Source: Lucifuga dentata
Taxonomy: Eukaryota; Chordata; Actinopteri; Ophidiiformes; Bythitidae
Reading direction: 5' to 3'
Assembly (NCBI GenBank): GCA_014773175.1
Contig: VXCM01001316.1
Coordinates: forward strand, 70,965 to 134,964
Length of the DNA stretch: 64,000 nucleotides
Shown: one piece after another, positions 40,196-59,896 of the stretch
Layout: every line of letters begins with the position of its first letter
How positions within the stretch are numbered: position 1 is the stretch's first letter
Translations under genes and position numbers: made by a program
Notes under the pieces: generated by a model
The model's database searches: none
What the model saw: the letters and a program-made list of their open reading frames with translations, nothing else
Told to the model about the DNA's origin: nothing

Positions 40196-43100
40196 GTCTC
40201 TTTGTTCTTTCCTTTAACAAGTTTGTCAAAAGGAAACATGAATAATGAAGCAAATGTGTAAAAGAGTGGAGGAAGGCGAGAAGATCTTTCTAGAAGCAGT
40301 GAAGGTGCTAACAATGAGTCAGTGAGAACAGCGGTTAAAACAAATCATGGCTGGAATGGAGTGATTTTCTACAGTTTAGACATATTATGAGTGTTTAAAA
40401 AAAAGACTGATGAAGAATAACGAATATGTTTTTTTTCCTGTCTTTTTCTAGTACTATAAAGACTTTGGAGACATCATCAAAGAGACTCTAAGCAAGACCA
40501 AACTCATCAATCCAGTGCAGAGCGCCAAGACTGTCTGTCTGAGTCTGCAGCAGGTGAACATAATGTTTAAATAATCATCATCCACTCCCACCCCCCACCT
40601 TTGTAATTTTCATTATGTAAAGCAGCACAGTTTCCTGCTTGTATCAGAAAGTTAATGTTTATCATGTCTGTAAATTTGGAAAGTCACCGATCAGAAAATG
40701 ATACTAATTTGACATCTAAACACTGCTGTAATTGTGAATGGTATTGTTTTGTTGTGTGATAAGTTAACTATAACAATATAGTTAGCCAATCACAAGCAAT
40801 GCAGAAATTCTTTAGATCATGCATTGTTTAGTCTTGGTCAGTGAACAAGCAGAAGTGTGTCCATATCCAAATACTTGTTTGTGTATCACTACTTTTGCGT
40901 GGCATCTGTGGACATGTTTTGTCTGTTTGTGTGTTCAGATGTTCTCACAGATGCTTTCAGAGGAGAGCAGCAGCCAGGATCTTGGTGAGATTAGAGATTT
41001 GGCCAAGAGGCTGGCCATGACCTTTGGAGTTGATCTTAATCGTGTCCGCAGGCCGCTGGTGGCCCTTCACACGTGAGTAACACACTTGCCTTTGACAAAA
41101 ACACACACAGGTTTTCCTGTCAGATTTTCATTTAGCACATTGAAGGAGCAGATGTTGTGTGGTGACCCACATTCATTCCTGCAATATTACAGGTTTAAGA
41201 AGTTATGGATTGACTTTATAGCCATGATGGCATTTATCCAGCTATGAACAACTGCATTTAAATGAATATTGAAGAAAAGAACACAACATTTCCTCTTATA
41301 TGATAACTTTCAGTTAAAGGACCATACTACCATTGTGCATGTTTGAGCCCAATATATATACAACCCGCATACATGTTACATTACTGACAAACAATTTTCA
41401 AAACATAAAACGATATTTTTTCAAATCCCCTAATCTTTCAAAATCAACATAATATGATACACCCACCTTAAAATTAAATGGTTCGCCTGCTAATACTTTT
41501 GTGCGATTGTAGAACACACGGTTGTTTTATTTTCTCGGTAAAAGCTGTCTTCACATGGGACTATATTTCCTGGTGGAGACTACATCGTCTTCCGTGCAGC
41601 TCCATGTTGGAACGGTTAAATAAAGTTATTACTTAAGCAAAAAAAAAACCTAATAGACATCGTTGTGATGGATTACATATCTCAAGCGTGTTTCAAACCT
41701 CTACAAGTTGATTTTTGAAACCAGCGGCAGTATGGAATTTAGGGGGGAAAATTCTGAAATTTACTGGTTAAGCAGTATATTTTTTAGGAAATGGTTATCT
41801 GTAATGTAACGTGTACACAGATTGGATGTATTAGGCTCAAACATGTATGATCCTTTAAGTTTCTGTTTTCTATATTAGCTCATATTCTTTTTGAAATATT
41901 GTGTGTGTGTGTTTTTTAGCTTCGGCATACGTTTTGCGTTGCACTCGGAGGAGGGGGAGGAGCAGCACCCGAACCTGGCCTTCTTGGAGATCCTCAGCGA
42001 GTTCAGCTTCAAGCTATTGCAGCAGGACCGAGCCTCACTGTGAGGAACAAAAAAGCACACACACACACAGACTCATCTCGATCCACAAAAAACATTAATT
42101 ATGCTGTCAATAAAGTTGTATACTTTTCTCTTTATCAGCGAATCTCATAACTTTAACACTAACTGAAGAAAAGTAAAGCCGATATGACTTCATCGTCAGA
42201 AGATTAGAAAGGTCATGTCGTCTCGCTGAATCTAGAGCCAGCATATGAATTTCCCTGCTGCTTTACCTCAGATGTGTTACTTTCAAGAATTATTGTAAAG
42301 CAACTTGATTTTCTACTTTTTTCACACAGAGGAAGTTATATTAAGTTAAATTTGGAAGTTGGATTGAGAAGCTTAGATTTTTTTTCTCAGCATTTCTTGT
42401 CCAGTGGCCCCAAACTAATGATATAGCTCTCTGTATTTTGGGTAAATTCAGTGGATTAGAGCTAATAATGTTAGTTCTTGTTTATTATCAATGGTGACAG
42501 TTATGGGAATGAAATCATTGGATCCAGTCTAAACTAACAGCTTTATTTTGGACTTAAAAATAAGCAAAATAATCTGTCCAGAGAAATAAATCTATCACAA
42601 AACTTGCGCTCATCCTGAAAACGTTACTTCCATTTTATTCATGTCACTGCTTTGAATCTGATTTTGCACAATCGACTGAAAAACCAACAGAACCGAATCT
42701 CCACACGTGAACAAAGGTTTTGCTTGGTCTTTGTCCTCGCCCCTGGCAGGGCTGCGTTTCTGAAAGCAGAGTGTGACGATGCCACCCTCTGCTGTCCGTC
42801 AGTCAGTATGTACCTGCGCTCCTTAGAGGGCCGCTCTTCCTCCAAAGCCAAACAACAGGAAGAAGGAGGAAGGAGGAGAACCAAATCTGCCTCCTCCCAC
42901 GACACTCCTGTAACGAAACGCAGGAGGACCACAGCTCAGGGTGAGACGGATGGACGCTACACAAATACGTGTGTGTGGATACAGTGCATATAGAGAGAGA
43001 GACACACACACACACACACACACACACACAACAATAGTATACTAACGAAAGCTGCTGCTTAATTGATCTGCAGTATGTTGGGAAAACAAGGCGTCATAAT

Positions 43101-44664
43101 CAATATTTCCTTCAGGTTCTGTGTCCAACACCAGCAGAGGATCCTGGCTGGATAGCAGCAGCATCCACAGCAACCTGCCCACCCCCGNGCCCTCACCTCC
43201 ACTGTCCAGAAACACTCGTCCAGACAAAAGGCCCACGAGCACCCCACAGACTCCACTCCTAGCAGCAGCTTAACTGAAGAGGGGTCTGAGGATGAGTTTT
43301 CAAGGTAAGCTGATGTTTCTGCATCGTTACCTCCTGCCACATCTGCAATCTCCCTTCTAAAGTTTGGAAATGATCGCCAGCCTGGTTGATGTTGCCATGG
43401 CGGGAAGCGGTCATCAGTCTAACAGTCTCTATTCTCTTCTTAATAATGGATTTGCGGGGAAAAGCTAGTTTGCTGCATGGGGTATATTTTGCAGCTGCAG
43501 AAATATTTTCAGCTTGATAACTATAAGTACTGACAATTATTGTTTTTGTCTGTTGTTTTGCTGTTTGTTCAATAACTGTATGTACAACACACCTATATAT
43601 GTTTTTCATCTGTTAACTCGTATCCTCAAATGGATAGCTTAAAAAAAAAAAAAAGTTCACCAGCTGCTTGGAGCATTTTAGCATCCGGCTTGAATTTATA
43701 ATAGAGCTTCGAAATGATGACTGGTCACGTAAAAGTGGCTGATAACGTAGGCAAACTTTCCTGCTGTTGCCAACATAAACGAACTGTTCTTCAGGTTCCA
43801 CATGCGAAAGGCGAGGCCCATCAAACGCCGACAGTTGTNAAACGAACTGTTCTTCAGGTTCCACATGCGAAAGGCGAGGCCCATCAAACGCCGACAGTTG
43901 TCCTCCAGCCTGACGAGCCCCACCATTGATGAGCCAGAGCTGGACTCCCGCCTCACCTTGTGAGACCAATTTATTATGAGGATACGAACAGTTTTATTCT
44001 GTTTATAATACTCAGAAATTACAAGTATTTGGATTATTAAGTTGTAGCTATTATCAGCTAAGAAAAATCTAAAAGATTGGTGTGTGTGGTTGTGTGTGTG
44101 TGTGTGTGCATGTGCTTGCTCCCCAGACTGTCTCTGATTGAAGAGGATAATGCAGAAGGAGAGCCTGAGATTGAGGATTTCCAAAGCAACTCTGATGAAG
44201 ATACTGGCTATACACTGGTAAAAAAAACAACAAAACAAAGCAATAATAATAATAAAGAAGAGAAAAATGGCCCATTTTAGCATTGACTAACGCTAATTTA
44301 AATGTAATAAAGTTAAAAACACAAAGTGATCAGTCAGTTTTACTGTTGTTACAAACGGTATGTTTTGTTAGCCACAAAGGTAGTATATGTGATTTTGAAG
44401 TAACGGCTACAGTAACAGATTTGATCCAGTTTGGGTATTTTTAATAACGATAAAACTGAGAAATCACCAATAAAAGGTACAGTATATTAGCTAAGTGCGT
44501 ACTAGAATCTTAGTTTGTTTTTTTGTTTTTTTTAGCTGGAATAAGTAATTTCACAAAAGGTTAAAGACTACATTCCTGGAAAGCTCAGACTTTCTCTTAT
44601 CTTTGTCCTGCAGCCTTCAACTCGTCACACCTCAACCAGTGTCCTTGATGAGCTGTTTGAGTAA
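23176..44664 (+). CDS. stag3: Cohesin subunit SA-3 (STAG3), complete, 31 exons
   Basis: HEAT-repeat cohesin subunit of meiosis that binds the kleisin (REC8/RAD21L) and supports sister-chromatid cohesion and synapsis. Exon ends: 23176-23207, 23377-23521, 23912-24130, 25268-25364, 25733-25809, 26042-26246, 27449-27597, 27776-27973, 28553-28651, 29359-29438, 31162-31269, 31698-31794, 31929-32043, 32513-32616, 32751-32843, 33069-33161, 33558-33758, 34253-34320, 34418-34505, 34983-35063, 37593-37685, 37874-38042, 38898-39031, 40452-40553, 40939-41072, 41920-42039, 42750-42940, 43116-43304, 43858-43959, 44127-44217, 44614-44664. About 1241 codons; human STAG3 is 1225 aa. Visible: VDEWLDSYK and [16 protein letters not shown] of the STAG domain; [20 protein letters not shown] (stromalin conservative domain, about residues 329-348); [18 protein letters not shown] near the C-terminus, matching STAG3. 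Phases join everywhere except at the N in exon 28 (43188). Intron 18 uses a GC donor. STAG3 rather than STAG1/2 rests on the sequence and the neighbour gpc2. Confidence 0.93.
26862..27342. mobile_element. TTAA-flanked inverted-repeat element, copy A (reverse orientation)
   Basis: Starts TTAAAGGTCCATGCTGGCC, followed by the family hallmark TTTTGCATGTTTGAGCCTAA. Its left half is the reverse complement of the right half of copy B (29489-30072). It lies in stag3 intron 6. The right end is uncertain because the terminal repeat decays past about 27340. A 61-bp assembly duplication around the N at 27123 inflates it. Confidence 0.7.
28411..28479. repeat. Compound (CT)n(CA)n microsatellite
   Basis: A long CT run followed by CA units in stag3 intron 8, shortly before exon 9 (28553). 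Serine-leucine open frames across it are repeat artefacts. Confidence 0.95.
29489..30072. mobile_element. TTAA-flanked inverted-repeat element, copy B (best full-length copy)
   Basis: Begins TTAAAGGACGATACCAGC and ends ACAGTATGGTCCTTTAA, so both edges show TTAA with inverted AGGAC/GTCCT termini. At about 584 bp it has no coding capacity. TTAA at both edges fits a piggyBac-type non-autonomous element, but TTAA could equally be part of the terminal repeat. In stag3 intron 10. Confidence 0.75.
30172..30525. mobile_element. Degraded DNA-transposon-like repeat joined to a stag3 exon fragment
   Basis: Repeated CTTACGAA/CTTACGTA motifs and a right end GTTCGTAACCTGGGGACTG look like the terminal region of an old DNA transposon. 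The matching left end is missing. In its place are 23 bases (30172-30194) identical to stag3 exon 13 (31986-32008). Confidence 0.4.
35314..36326. mobile_element. TTAA-flanked inverted-repeat element, copy C, with nested insertion
   Basis: Starts TTAAAGGACCATACCTG and ends GTGTGGTCCTTTAA; same orientation as copy B. About 280 bp of unrelated AT-rich sequence (about 35870-36150) interrupts it, which suggests a later insertion. Lies in stag3 intron 20 (35064-37592), whose remainder holds a CA run at 36741-36769 and no gene I can support. Confidence 0.65.
38354..38832. mobile_element. TTAA-flanked inverted-repeat element, copy D
   Basis: TTAAAGGACTATACTGGC at the left and GGTACGGTCCTTTAA at the right, 479 bp, in stag3 intron 22. 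The symmetry continues outside the TTAA: AAGACCAATAG at 38343-38353 and its exact reverse complement at 38833-38843. Confidence 0.75.
39138..39412. repeat. Spaced direct repeat with CTTAAAAAG core
   Basis: A roughly 35-base segment of the form CAGGGT..GTCTTAAAAAGTCTTAA near 39138 recurs in degenerate form from 39376 (CAGGGTCC..CTTAAAAAGTTTTAA). Probably the remains of a dispersed repeat in stag3 intron 23. The following ~460 bases (to about 39870) are an uncharacterised, open-frame-containing stretch without a recognisable domain. Confidence 0.4.
40165..40193. repeat. (GT)n microsatellite
   Basis: About 14 GT units in stag3 intron 23. Confidence 0.9.
41314..41858. mobile_element. TTAA-flanked inverted-repeat element, copy E (reverse orientation)
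   Basis: Starts TTAAAGGACCATACTACC and ends ATGATCCTTTAA; orientation as copy A. In stag3 intron 25, immediately before exon 26 at 41920. Confidence 0.7.
42993..43030. repeat. (CA)n microsatellite
   Basis: GA then CA dinucleotides in stag3 intron 27. Confidence 0.9.
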
Positions 44665-44935
44665 GAACAACACAGGCCTGCAGGGTTCGTTCCCTTTATG
44701 TTCCTTCATTAGGTCATCTCTTCAGTGCTGCTGTAATGTTGTTGGAGGGGAAGAGAAAGCCAAAATAATTCTTGAAAAATGGGTGTAATTAAGTTACTAA
44801 AAGTTCAAGTTTAGAAAAAAAAAATTGTTGATATTACTACAGATCTTTGTTACGCTGGTATTATGTTTCATTCTATGTTTTCGTTACTGTGGATAGTTCC
44901 TTCTTTTTTTATAAACACATGTTAATATAATATCC

Positions 44936-44941
44936 AATAAA
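44936..44941 (+). terminator. stag3: Poly(A) signal of stag3
   Basis: AATAAA about 270 bases downstream of the TAA stop at 44662-44664; a canonical hexamer in a suitable position. Confidence 0.6.
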
Positions 44942-45840
44942 GTTGATTGAGAAAGCAATACTGATAGTGTTATTGAAAATCTCACATGAGAATGTGTTGA
45001 CCGGTCAGCAAGTGATCAAACGCACATTAAGTCACAAACAAGACAAACTCAGCTGTAATACAATTTAATGCAGTTTAAGAGAGTATGACAGAAGATATTA
45101 CAGCTAATTGGTAGTGTTGTGGAATTTGTTCTTAAGTGAAGAAAACATGATGCATGCATTGAGATGAGATGATTCAGTCAGATTTAATGAGAAATCCCAA
45201 GAAGCAGCACACAAAGCAGCTCTTAAGTCCGGGATCTGACTCTAAACATTCAAATGCTAATTATGGAATTCTTTTCATACTTATACAGTACCATTGTTGG
45301 TGGAAAAATACTGAAAATAGATAAGTAAATTTAAAAAAAACAGGTGCAGTTCTCAAAAAGAAGCTGGATGAAAAGGTCATCTTGTTGCAATTTCACACAA
45401 GGCAGTCAGCACATTTTTATCAATCCAAGGTCAGCTAAGCAAGCTTACAAACCATTATGTGCAGTGGAAAAGTGCTGTCTCTGACTAAAGAGTCACTGAA
45501 ATATTTTATAACTACAGTATTATTAAGTATACAGAATCAAGGCAGTAATCTCATATTTTCTCCCACAGCAGAGACAGAAGAATGTACATGTACTTATCAA
45601 GAATTTATGCACCCCTTATCTGACTGTTCAAGCATGGATTCTGTGTACCAGTCTGTGCAAAGTAATGTTTTTTTATTCTCATTAGTTATTGACAAACACG
45701 TTTCTGTAACGTTTGGTATGAAATTACGTCATAGATGTGAGTTTGTATATTTTAAGTTTGTTCTGTATGAACCTAGCGTTTAATGTGCGCTATTGTCTTA
45801 AGTGCCTGAGTTCACCCTAGGTCATTCAGTAACAAGCAAT

Positions 45841-46163
45841 CCAATCGCTACTTTTCGCGCCACTCCTGACAAATGGGGCGGAAGTTTGTTGGATCACGTG
45901 GTAAGGGAATAGCCGCAACTTTCGCGCCATCATGAAAGCCCGCCTCCCCTAAAGTAAAATCGCGTTCCGATAGGCTGTTTGAGACGTCAGACTCGCGCCA
46001 CATTTTGCACCGCGTCCGCGACCGGGGAGAGCTTCCAGCAGCAAGTGAATGAATAGTCGTATCCTGTGATAGTAGAAGAACAAACCTAAATCTGAACTGT
46101 ATTAAGTTGGTGTTTAACGTGGGATTTTGGAGATACCTTACCTGAAGATTAACCGCTGCAGCT
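45841..46163 (+). promoter_or_regulatory. mcm7: mcm7 promoter and 5' UTR with two E2F-type sites
   Basis: TTTCGCGC at 45853-45860 and TTTCGCGCC at 45920-45928 are E2F-type motifs. They sit with a CCAAT box (45841-45845) and a CACGTG E-box (45895-45900) in a CpG-rich patch about 240-320 bases before the mcm7 start codon. This fits the known S-phase control of MCM genes by E2F. The exact transcription start is not visible. The preceding 44942-45840 is AT-rich and empty of recognisable genes. Confidence 0.65.
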
Positions 46164-54554
<8,391 letters not shown>

Positions 54555-54956
54555 AGACTCCAGCAAAACCCTGACCTGTGGGATCTCCCTCTGAGAGCGT
54601 ACCTGAGAAAAACTATCAGTGTTGTTCTACAGACTTGAATAGAGCTCTTTATTTGTCCTTCTCCAGGTTTTCAGAATGTAAGTTGAGGAGAATTTGGACA
54701 TTTTTAGGACAAGCATTTTTGCAGTAATTCTTGGTTTTGGAAACATAGCTCCGCCTTTTATGAATAAGATTCCTTTTAAGTCAAACACTTGTAAATATGT
54801 AATTTCTAAGCATCGATAACTAAGTACTACAGAGTATCCAATATACTGAAGTTTCCAGTGTCTGTGATGCTGAGCCATTCTGTACATTTTATACATCATA
54901 ATGCAAATCAGTCAGTAAAAATTAATGTTCATCTTTGATTTGTTACTGTTAGTTAT

Positions 54957-54962
54957 AATAAA
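54957..54962 (+). terminator. mcm7: Poly(A) signal of mcm7
   Basis: AATAAA about 400 bases after the TGA stop at 54552-54554; the first canonical hexamer in the 3' UTR. Confidence 0.6.
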
Positions 54963-55439
54963 TTGGATGATTCAATATCCTGCTTTAGTTTGTGGTTTAT
55001 TTTACCTGTGTGCACATGAAATGGAGACGTTGCAGTTGACTGTTTCACACATTGCCCGACTATTTGAAACAGCAGGTGAAAGCGTGTTGCTGTCATCTCT
55101 GAACACCTGGTTTGTTAGTGAACTGACCATAATTGCTGCTTTCAGTCGTTCTCATAAAACTCGCTGACGTGTTTTGTCAATCTGCAAAAACAAATGTTTT
55201 TTTTCTTGTATATTCTGCTAAAGTCGTTTAAAAAAGGCTGCACAAAGACCATGTGTTTTTACTTACTTAGCCTTCTTCCTCCTAGCTTGGACAAAAAGCT
55301 AGACGGTTTGCCTCCATCTGGTTCTGTCCATAGTAACATGTTGTGCTTCCCTCCTGGTGGAGTTCATCTCCACCAGGATGGTGCTCTCCATGTTGGTTTT
55401 GGTTGACCTTGTTTCTCAGCATATGCCCTAGCTACCATG

Positions 55440-55552
55440 AAGGACCATTCTGATGATTTTGCATGTTTGAGCCAAATAAACCCGCATACACATTATTTTA
55501 CATAAAGGATCAATAGTAACGGCATTAAAGGACCACTGGCATGGTCCTTTAA
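55440..55552. mobile_element. TTAA inverted-repeat element, truncated copy F
   Basis: AAGGACCATTCTGATG followed by TTTTGCATGTTTGAGCC is the left edge of the family. A second inner edge ATTAAAGGACCACTGGC and the terminal TGGTCCTTTAA follow within about 110 bp, so most of the body is gone. The remaining mcm7-actinodin intergenic sequence (54963-56400) shows no supported gene, only a T run at 56107-56130. Confidence 0.55.
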
Positions 55553-56406
55553 TGCTACCATGTGATCTCAAGCACCTACTTGGCATTTGGGCTTCCTGTA
55601 GAGCTCATCATTGGAGATCTTTCCAGGCTAGAATACCCCACAGGTCCTACTCAGACATTAATTTTGGGAGACATTGAGTTCTCATTTCCTGTTGGATTAC
55701 CTGTTACTAAGCAAAAACTCAGTTGTCTGTTCTGCTTGGGTGATGCATTAGTATTCTGCTTGGTTGGGACTGAAAATTCCACTTTACATGTGTTTATAAC
55801 GGAGGTAACGTTAGATTTGAAATGCGGTATGTTCATTATGAAAGTTCATTCAAAATGGTATGTCTTGTCTTATTCTGACTGTGAGCACTTCATACTTTTA
55901 TAGGCCGAGGTAACAAAACATCAGGTCTGTTTTTCAGAGTTGGTAGCCGGTTTGCTGCCTTCTGGCCACATAACTGTTAGAAAAGCAGGTGTTCCCTGGG
56001 TGAAAATAAGCACTGTTTTCACCAGTGCTTTACAAATATCCAAAGATAAATGTAAGTTTAAGGTGACATGAGTTGTCATTGAAGATTCCACCCAACCCCC
56101 CACCCCTTTTTTTTTTTTTTTTTTTTTTTTGCCTGAGATATTGTGTAGTAGGCAGCATTTTCCCCACAGAAGCGGTTCTCTCAGCAGGTGATGCTTTCCT
56201 TCCAGACTTAATGGGGAGTTTCCATTTAAAGTCTGTTCTCTTTATGGCTGTGCTGCTCAACTTCAGGGGCTTTTATTCTTAATTGGCACCAGAGGCCCCT
56301 TATTAAACAGTATTAAGAGAGAGGTGGAGACAAGATTTTAGTTTCAACGTCTCTGAAATCCTATTGGGTGGGAGATGATGCGTCAGATGAGTGACAAGGA
56401 GATGTG

Positions 56407-56453
56407 TATTTAACCCACTCAGCATTGTTGCACCAGTGAAGACCACTTCCTAG
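56407..56453 (+). promoter_or_regulatory. Candidate core promoter and non-coding first exon of the actinodin-like gene
   Basis: TATTTAA at 56407-56413 is a TATA-like element. About 40 bases later TTCCTAG precedes a strong GTGAGT donor at 56454, consistent with a short untranslated exon joined to the coding exon whose acceptor ends at 56916. Confidence 0.45.
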
Positions 56454-56925
56454 GTGAGTAAATCATGAAGGTATGGTGATTTGTGTGATGAAGATTTCTT
56501 AATGATTGATAATCTAAAATGGAAACAGCATTTTATACTGAAATGGCTGAAATTCTACTCCTGTAGCTGCTGAATTTCATTTTTTGTAACAATTAATGTT
56601 TATGTTTAGAACCAAAGTAGTTCTGTAGCTTCCATTGTCGCCATTGTGTTTTTCACTAATCTAAATGTGTGTAGGTCAATCAAGATGAATGCATCAATGC
56701 TTGCACAGATTTTTATTCGCATTGTTTTTTGGGGAGGGAGCTTCAAATTATTTACTGGATATGTTAGAGAACTCAGGGTGTGAGAAGATGTTAGAATTTT
56801 AACCAAAAAAGTGATCTATACGCCCTTTTCATAGCTATTAATCATTTTGTTAGAGCTGTCCTCATTTCTGTTGATGTATATTTCATTTTGCCATCAATCA
56901 CTTCTCTGCCGTCCAGTGTTTCAGG

Positions 56926-59619
56926 ATGATTTCCCCCTTATTGCTGGTGCGGGCACTATGCTGTCTAATGTGGCTCCCAGGTTAGTCTAAGTCTTTGTTA
57001 TGCAAGTGTTGCAACATATGTAAAATAGAAAATGTGAAAATGATCATCCACCAAATGATTTGTCTGCTCTTCCAGGTCTGCTGGAGGCCAGGTCCATGTT
57101 GAATGTCATGAGGCAGGAAGGTAAGTCAGCACATAAAAACCTTCTAACCACAAACATGTTTTTGAGATTCTGAGCCTCATCTCTTCTTTAACAGGGATGG
57201 TTCCTGTCAAAGATTTTAGTATCAACTCGGAGATAGCAAATGACTTTCTGACTCACTCCAGACCGAAGCGCAACGCGGATCTGAGATGGTACAGAGGGAA
57301 CCCAGACTTCCAGGCTTACTACCGCTACTACAGCAGCATCGGACACACTGAGGGGGTGAGACAGAGACCAAGGCCTAACGACTGATCTGTGTTACCTGGC
57401 AACATGTGATGCTGCATTAATGAATGCGTGCATAAATTCTTATTTTGGATGAGAAGAATTTAATATGTGATTCCAGGGATTTTGGACAGTGAATTCTGTA
57501 AACACAGATAACTCTCTCTCCAACCTGGAAATCAGAGCATTAACCCTCTGGACCCCAGGCACTTTCTGGGCGGTTGTTGCTCCTGTCACTTTTTACTCAC
57601 TGTGGGCTCATTTTTCACTGTAGTTTTAAGTCCTGCACCTCTATGGAAGCAGCACAATCATGGTTATATGTAGGAAGAACTCAAAAATGTCTTTTGTGCA
57701 GTATAACACAATTATAATGTCATAAATCATAAAAAAGAAAAAAGCACAAGTTGAATTTCTTTGATAATTAATTTTAATAAATTGAAAAAAGATGTCATCT
57801 ATATATACAACATTTTTTCCAAGTGCCCACAAGTGTTACCAATGTTGGAAAAATAATATAAAAGAATTTAAAAAAAAAAAAACGGGACTATACATACTGA
57901 ACTATTTACATTATACACAGCCTCATTACCATAATAATACAATTAGGTGTGTGGGGGAGGGGCAGCAGTGTGCACTCAGCCAATGACTCGCTGAATTGTT
58001 GTCACATGATTCTTAAAGCTGTAGCAGCCGTTTCAGGCTTGCTAGTTACAGCGAAAAACGCAGAATTTTCTGCTTTTTACAGAATTTGGATTGTACAAAG
58101 GGTTTATTTTTTAGCGAAGTTTAAATGAGGTCATTATAATAAAGTAATTTTGAGGAAATATCACTATTTTAAGCTCATTTTTGTTTACGTTTCTTTACTT
58201 CGGTGTTTAGCGCCTGTGGTTAGTTCAAGGACCGTCGGAAATTTGAAAATCCAATGATTATTTTGATGTTTAAAGTTTCTGGCTATGACAAATAGAAGAA
58301 AACATGCCTTTCAAGGTCGTCGGTGACCTATAGTGTCCAGATTAAGACTTTGATTGATAAAATCAACTGATGCATTTTTGATTTAGTTCACTGATTTAAT
58401 TACTACTTTGCAGGCTGAACATATTTATTTGAGATTATAATATAAAAGAATGTCTGTAGAGCAACTCTAGGACTTTTTGCTTAAATGGCTCCATCGTTGC
58501 AGTTTGGTCTCTTTGTCTACTGTTCAGTGTTCAATGCTGTTCAGCCAGACACACTAGAAGAACTCAAATATACACTGAAAATATAAGAAAAATAATTAAA
58601 AAAAAAAAAAAAAANAAAAAAAAAAAAAAAACACACTTTATCTCCTGAATTCTACAGATCAGTCCTACAAAAGTGCACAAATTTCAAATATGTGTCATCC
58701 AGCCTCATACTAGAGGATTATGTTCAGATTTGTCATAAACATTTGAAATAATTGTTACCCTCCAACTCTGCTGTACTTTGCACAAACATTTGCACAAACA
58801 TTTAATCTCAGTCTTTGTCTGTCATCCATCTTCTCTGTCTCTTAGCTGTATGAGATTGACAAACTGCGGATGCTCTACCAGCAGATGAGGTATCTGGAGA
58901 ACACCTACGGTCCCAACGCCTCCTACTTCCAGAGCAAACTGGGAGTTCCAGTCCTCATGTGTGACCCAGCCACAGACAAGAAATGCAAAGTCCCTCCTCC
59001 TCCTCCAATGAAAGGGGCCCCGAAGCCTACAGAGCCCCCAANCCCCCCCTCCACTTCCTCTCCCTCCAGCCATTTCCCAGGCTGATGTCCTCTACCTGTG
59101 CAACATCAAGGATCCACTCTGCAAGCCCCACATCGTGTACCTCCCCAGCGGTGCCGTGCCTGTGCTGTGCGACCCCCGCTACCACCCCCACTGCACACCA
59201 CAGAAGGCCCCCCCAGCCCCAGTTGCTGTACCCCANNNNNNNNNNNNNNNNNNNNNNNNNNNNNNNNNNNNNNNNNNNNNNNNNNNNNNNNNNNNNNNNN
59301 NNNNNNNNNNNNNNNNNNNNNNNNNNNNNNNNNNNNNNNNNNNNNNNNNNNNNNNNNNNNNNNNNNNNNNNNNNNNNNNNNNNNNNNNNNNGTCGTGCTC
59401 CCCCCACCGCCGCCCCCACCCCCACCTGTAGAGGAGGAAGATAAGGAGGAACCCGTGAAGGAGCCTGTGCCCCCTGCACCCGTCGAGAAGAAAGTGGCCA
59501 TGTACCCCAACCCTTACTACTTCCCCTACCCGTACGACCCCAGGGATGATCTGTATGACCCCGCCCGCTTCCAGTACCCACAGCCTCCTGCTGCTGACGA
59601 GCCCGCAGAGGAAAAATAG
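56926..59619 (+). CDS. Actinodin-like secreted protein (actinotrichia component)
   Basis: Actinodins are non-collagen components of actinotrichia, the stiff fibres of the fish fin fold, secreted by fin mesenchyme and epidermis. Coding exons: 56926-56980, 57076-57120, 57195-57355, 58846-59619; the first three join in phase. The product starts with a hydrophobic signal peptide ([18 protein letters not shown]), has an RPKR convertase site at residues 56-59, then [32 protein letters not shown] and NTYGPNAS. Cysteine-pair modules follow ([26 protein letters not shown]) between proline-rich linkers, then a PPPP/EEE tail rich in Tyr-Pro ending at TAG 59617-59619. The assembly is incomplete: the frame shifts at the N at 59042, and 156 Ns (59236-59391) hide part of the repeat region. 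Which actinodin paralogue this is cannot be settled here. Confidence 0.78.
58599..58632. repeat. Poly(A) tract interrupted by a contig-join N
   Basis: Runs of A on both sides of the N at 58615 in the last intron of the actinodin-like gene. The rest of intron 57356-58845 is AT-rich without a recognisable feature. Confidence 0.8.
59236..59391. other. Sequence gap of 156 N
   Basis: Unresolved bases inside the proline-rich repeat region of the actinodin-like last exon. The true length is unknown, so the protein length cannot be given. Confidence 0.98.
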
Positions 59620-59890
59620 AGAATCCAGGATGTTTCTGAGAAAACGAAACAGACTTTTAAAACTAAAGGTATTGAACAAAAACATCAAAGTTGCATAATT
59701 GCACATTTTGGGGCACTGCAGTATGTAGCTTTCTTATACATATCTGACATGTCTTGAGAGTATAACCTGTACTAAAGCTGTATTTGCATCCTATTAAACT
59801 GTAAATGTGTTTTACCATCACAGTCATGGGTTCAGTGCACAGCAGTTTGTCAACAAAAGTGTGTAATCAAGTGATTTTGACTGATGGGTT

Positions 59891-59896
59891 AATAAA
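59891..59896 (+). terminator. Poly(A) signal of the actinodin-like gene
   Basis: AATAAA about 270 bases after the TAG stop and before the convergent cops6 3' UTR. Confidence 0.6.

Noticed and set aside
43777..43901. Duplicated stag3 exon 29 with its own acceptor
   Set aside because: Exact 62-bp copies around an N. One copy suffices for an in-frame exon.
59027..59706. Long open frames on both strands across the N block
   Set aside because: They are held open by Ns and GC-rich proline codons. Only the plus-strand frame consistent with actinodin was kept.
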